A model generated the notes under the pieces. It saw only the letters and a program-made list of their open reading frames with translations, ran no database searches and was not told where the DNA came from. The translations under genes were made by a program, and so were the position numbers. This document shows positions 60,701 through 64,000 of a stretch of 64,000 bases of DNA, piece after piece. Source of the stretch: Paguma larvata. Lineage: Eukaryota; Chordata; Mammalia; Carnivora; Viverridae. The first letter of the stretch is position 1. Every line of letters begins with the position of its first letter. The stretch covers positions 121,571,434 through 121,635,433 of the forward strand of contig CM057825.1 of the NCBI GenBank assembly GCA_030068075.1. Reading direction: 5' to 3'.

Positions 60701-60869
60701 CAACGAGGGAGAGGAAGCGTGTCGGCAGAGACGCATCCGAGACAACACTTAGTTCCCGATGTGAACAGTGCCAACTGCAAAGAGCACTCGCGATCTGAAT
60801 GGCTTCCAGGCGGAACACTGGCATGTAAACAGTCCCGTAGGAAGGATTAGTGGTAAGGCATTGTGCGAG

Positions 60870-61345
60870 TTTTTAAAGGTCTCTAAGATTCTTCTGTGTG
60901 TACAGTTGCTTCGTACCCAGTGATGCTTCCAGAAGACTCCCAGGCCTCTGCTGTCTATAGTTTAATCCCACCCAAATCCGCTGTCTTTTTATTCCTCAGT
61001 TTTGAAAGACGGTTTTCTGTGGCAGTCTCTATCAGTTAGCGGAAATCAGGAAGTGGCCAAACCTCGATACTCTGTATACAACGGCTGAATCAAATTTCTC
61101 TCTACGGCCCATTTTTCCTTTACAAAAGTGTCCTTAAGTTAATTTATATTTTTAAAAACTAAATTTTGAAATTACTTTGGTTTGGGTTATGGTACTATTT
61201 ATTGTGGTAACTCAGAGCTTGTTTTTTTTTTTCTGGCATTTCGTTTGGGCAGACCTTGGCACTTCCGGCTACATAGGTCTTCTCTATAATCTCACCTGTG
61301 TGACCACCTGCCCGCAGTCAGGGCTCCGTGGCCGAATAGGCCTGG
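60870..61345. other. No gene or repeat recognised
   Basis: AT-rich. Contains a T run near 61221. Confidence 0.4.
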
Positions 61346-61349
61346 TTCT

Positions 61350-61430
61350 GCCTCTCAGCCCCTGTTAGAGCTTGATCTAGTTACTTAACCTTGACCTCGC
61401 CAAGTCTCCTCATCCTTCCCTCTACACACA
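61350..61430 (+). mobile_element. Possible MIR fragment
   Basis: GAGCTTGATCTAGTTACTTAACCTTGACCTCGCCAAGTCTCCTCATCC resembles the MIR core. Confidence 0.5.
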
Positions 61431-61646
61431 GTGGAAGAGTTACCATAGATCTGGGCCAAGTGCGTACCACACGTGGGCCATGGTGAAGTTGAGAGCCCCC
61501 GCCCCCGCTGATGGGCAGCCACTGCACAGCCCACCCAGTCCACACACTCCAGTTGGGCCTGTGTGGGACATATTTTCCGAGACAATCCAGAAAAGCAGGT
61601 ATCTGTGTGAAACTCATGAATTAAAATGTTGGCAAGAAATTCAAAA

Positions 61647-61855
61647 AAAATTTTTTAATGTTTATTTATTTTTGACACAGAGACAGAGCATGAGTGGGGG
61701 AGGGGCAGAGAGCGAGGGAGACATAGAATGTGAAGCAGGCTCCAGGCTCTGAGGTGTCAGCACAGAGCCTGATGTGGGGCTGGAATTCACAGACTGTGAG
61801 ATCATGACCTGAGCCGAAGTCGGACGCTCAACCAACTGAACCACCCAAGTGCCCC
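61647..61855 (-). mobile_element. SINEC with exact TSD
   Basis: T-rich start, GACACAGAGACAGAGC, right end GAACCACCCAAGTGCCCC. TSD AAGAAATTCAAAA at 61634-61646 and 61856-61868. Confidence 0.97.
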
Positions 61856-61869
61856 AAGAAATTCAAAAT

Positions 61870-62520
61870 TTTATAACTACTACGTGGGCCAAACAAAACA
61901 CATCTGCTAGCCAGACCGCATCCAGAGATCTGGGGTTTGTAACGTCTGGGGCAAATCACCAGTTAGCGTCCCGTAGAAGATTGCATCCCGGGCTCTAGCC
62001 TGTACCCCGAATGAGCCCTGTGCTGTGGGTGGGAACTGTGAGCATCACAGCCTCCTGGGGAAAAACCCGCTAGCATCATCTTTGTGTACAGTTTTCTTGT
62101 TTACCACGATGTTCCATTCAAAGGAAACTTTTTGGAGATAAAAATGTCTTGATGGAGGTGGACAGCTTGCCGAAGCCCAGGGCACGTTGCATGTCCTTTT
62201 TGGCTCCGTCCTCTCCAAGCCAGCCCCGCAGCACTGGGATCCCGGATAGTAGAAGCTGCTGCTCAGTAACCGTGGAGTCTTGAACTTGAACCGTGACTAA
62301 GCTTCCGAGCCAGGCCTCTGCATCCCCTGTTGGTTAAATAAGGGGGTTGGTAATTCTGCAAGTCCCTCCCACACTGGAAGTTTCCGGTACTTCAGTGGGA
62401 GAAGGATGGCTTCTTTAAGGTAAGCCTTCGGCGTTCCCGGGGTGCACGGCGGTCAGTGGGCTAACACAGCTCCGTGCAGGAGGGCCAGATGTAAACGTAC
62501 GGTTATGTGCGGCTGGGCCT
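61870..62520. other. No gene or repeat recognised
   Basis: About 650 bases with scattered CpGs and no firm call. Confidence 0.4.
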
Positions 62521-62524
62521 TGTT

Positions 62525-63060
62525 TAATTCACCCCTGCGGCAGACAGACTCTCAGATGGTCCCAGGGATCCCCGCCTGCTAGCATCTGTGGCCTGTGAGA
62601 TCCTCTGTCCTCGAGTCAGCAACTCGATTATAGTGAACAGAACACAGCAGAGAGATGGGATAGCACTTGCATCGCCAGGTTATGTAAGATTACAGCTTCC
62701 CTTGCGAGGAGACCCTCTCCCTTGCTGGATCTCGTGAAGCAAGTTTCCGTGTCCCGAGCTGCCGTGTTGGAGAGGCCCACGTGGCAAGGAACCCAGGGTA
62801 GCTTCTGGCCACAGCCGGCAAGGAATCTAGTCAGCAGCCCCCTAAGTGAGCTTGGAAGCGGATCCTGCCCCGTGTGAGTCTTCGTATGAGACCTTGGCCC
62901 TGACTGACACTTTAGTCGCAGCTCATGAGACAGCCTGAGCCGAGGACTCAGCTCAGCCGTGCCTCGGTCCCCGGCCCACAGAAACTGAGATAATGACTGT
63001 GTACTGTTTCAGGCTACCACATCTGTGCTCATTTGTTGTAGTAGCATCAGCTACTACACC
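62525..63060 (+). mobile_element. MaLR-type LTR
   Basis: GGCCTGTGAGATCCTCTGTCC, CACAGCAGAGAGATGGGATAGCAC, GTTATGTAAGATTACAGCTTCCC, GGCCCACGTGGCAAGGAACCCAGGG, GTGAGCTTGGAAGCGGATCCTGCC, GAGACCTTGGCCCTGACTGACAC, CATGAGACAGCCTGAGCC, CACAGAAACTGAGATAATGACTGTG. The same family as 37335-37861. A TATATA-like end is missing. Confidence 0.8.
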
Positions 63061-63540
63061 AGCTCTTCAAATTTGTTAAAAAATTTCACGTTGAAAAAAT
63101 TCAGTTCATTGTGCACATTCTTACTTATGGAGGATTTAGGTGTTTTAGTGAAATACATGTATGCTTTATGACATATTAACAGTAAGTACCCTATAGACAT
63201 TACTAGAAGTTTGTGTCAGATGTTTCAGAAGATTATAATCTTGTTTTGGGACCATCTAGGTCAGCAATGTTGTCTTAATCAACTCATTTTACTCTTTAGT
63301 GCATTGATTCCACTAGAACTCAAAATTTGACCTTGGCCTTATCATAGTCACCACTTAGGGTCCCTGACTGCATTCTTTCATCGATTTTGGAAATTACCTG
63401 AGCTGGACACAGACGGGGACCTAAAAATGAACAGGAAAACATGCAAAACAATAACAAATCCTCCAAGCCATTATGTCAGTTGAGGGAAACAATCACTTTG
63501 CACCTGTTTCTGATCAAACACATGTAGGCAGTTCCTTGAT
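63061..63540. other. No gene or repeat recognised
   Basis: AT-rich single-copy-looking sequence. Confidence 0.4.
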
Positions 63541-63544
63541 CAGT

Positions 63545-63720
63545 TACAGGTCGGTGCTTCCCAAGCGTGGATTTGCATACAGATCCCATGGAGACTTATT
63601 AAAATGCAGACTCCGCCTCCGTAGGCAGTAGGGCTGGGTGGGCCCGAGCTGCTGTCTTCCCAGGAAGCTCGCAGGTGCGATGCCGATGCTGGATGCTGAC
63701 GCGCAGACCCGGCCCTGCCT
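63545..63720 (+). mobile_element. MER20-like DNA transposon
   Basis: GCTTCCCAAGCGTGGATTTGCATACAGATCCCATGGAGACTTATTAAAATGCAGACTCCGCC and GCTCGCAGGTGCGATGCCGATGCTGG follow the MER20 plan with many retained CpGs. Confidence 0.6.
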
Positions 63721-64000
63721 AGCGCGCCCGGTGCAGCATGCTTCCCTGTAGCCCTGCTGCCTTACGCACCTCCTCCCTCCCTCTCCCCCAACCTCCACCT
63801 CCAGCAGTTTTGCTCCCCTTGGGGGGTGGGGAGTTAGCGGGCATTTGCCGCTTAACCCAGCAGTCTCACGGTTAAGTTCTTTGACTAGGAAAATCAAAAC
63901 AAAAAAACCCTGCTGGATCCCTAAGTGTATATATTTTTCAGTAATAAAAAATGCTCCGATGGTGTATTGGAGTGCTTCAGGAACGGACCTCGGTACGTCG
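63721..64000. other. No gene or repeat recognised
   Basis: The window ends here. A 117-codon minus frame (63544-63897) overlaps the MER20-like repeat and is not supported. Confidence 0.4.

Noticed and set aside
1..64000. CRISPR arrays, operons, prophage or plasmid features
   Set aside because: Dense mammalian SINE, LINE and LTR content and lack of long coding frames rule out a prokaryotic or phage context. The regularly recurring repeats are dispersed SINEs, not arrays.

Overview
This is nuclear DNA of a placental mammal, almost certainly a feliform carnivore and probably a cat. About 47 copies or fragments of one tRNA-derived SINE are recognisable. They have a tRNA-like head, a TC-rich middle and an A-rich tail ending AATAAACATTAAAAA. 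I recognise this layout from memory as the carnivore CAN-SINE (SINEC) in its feliform form. Older mammalian repeats lie around them: L2, MIR, MER5A, MER20, MLT2 and MaLR-type LTRs, and decayed L1. No bacterial, viral or plasmid gene set is present. Nearly all long open frames are translations of repeats or of simple sequence.

Positions 1-47450 look intergenic or intronic and are crowded with SINEs (about 44 copies). Many SINEs sit inside older repeats or inside each other, and many keep both target-site duplications (TSDs). Landmarks are an L1 with an inverted 5-prime part (11661-12958), a SINE / 114-bp spacer / SINE unit inside one TSD pair (14906-15466), a SINE-free AT-rich stretch (16400-19480), a long L2 (29085-30345) and an isolated CpG-rich patch with palindromes (27600-27910).

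Positions 47450-64000 differ. Only three SINEs occur, all on the minus strand, and CpG is more frequent. A CpG island at about 49640-50290 carries GC boxes, a perfect NRF1-type palindrome and a well-placed ATG. The ATG opens 23 codons that run into a splice donor. This is best read as the promoter and first coding exon of a plus-strand housekeeping-type gene whose remaining exons lie downstream or are unrecognised here. I cannot name the gene. Downstream are a 1.2-kb decayed L1, L2, MIR and LTR fragments and several AT-rich single-copy patches that could be conserved non-coding elements.

I found no undescribed multi-gene system. The most informative signals are the probable promoter and exon, the SINE transduction candidate, the CpG-rich palindromic patch, the local duplications at 6.3-7.1 kb and the sharp change in SINE density. 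Repeat family names rest on memory of consensus sequences. Edges are good to about 5-20 bases where a TSD is stated and looser elsewhere.
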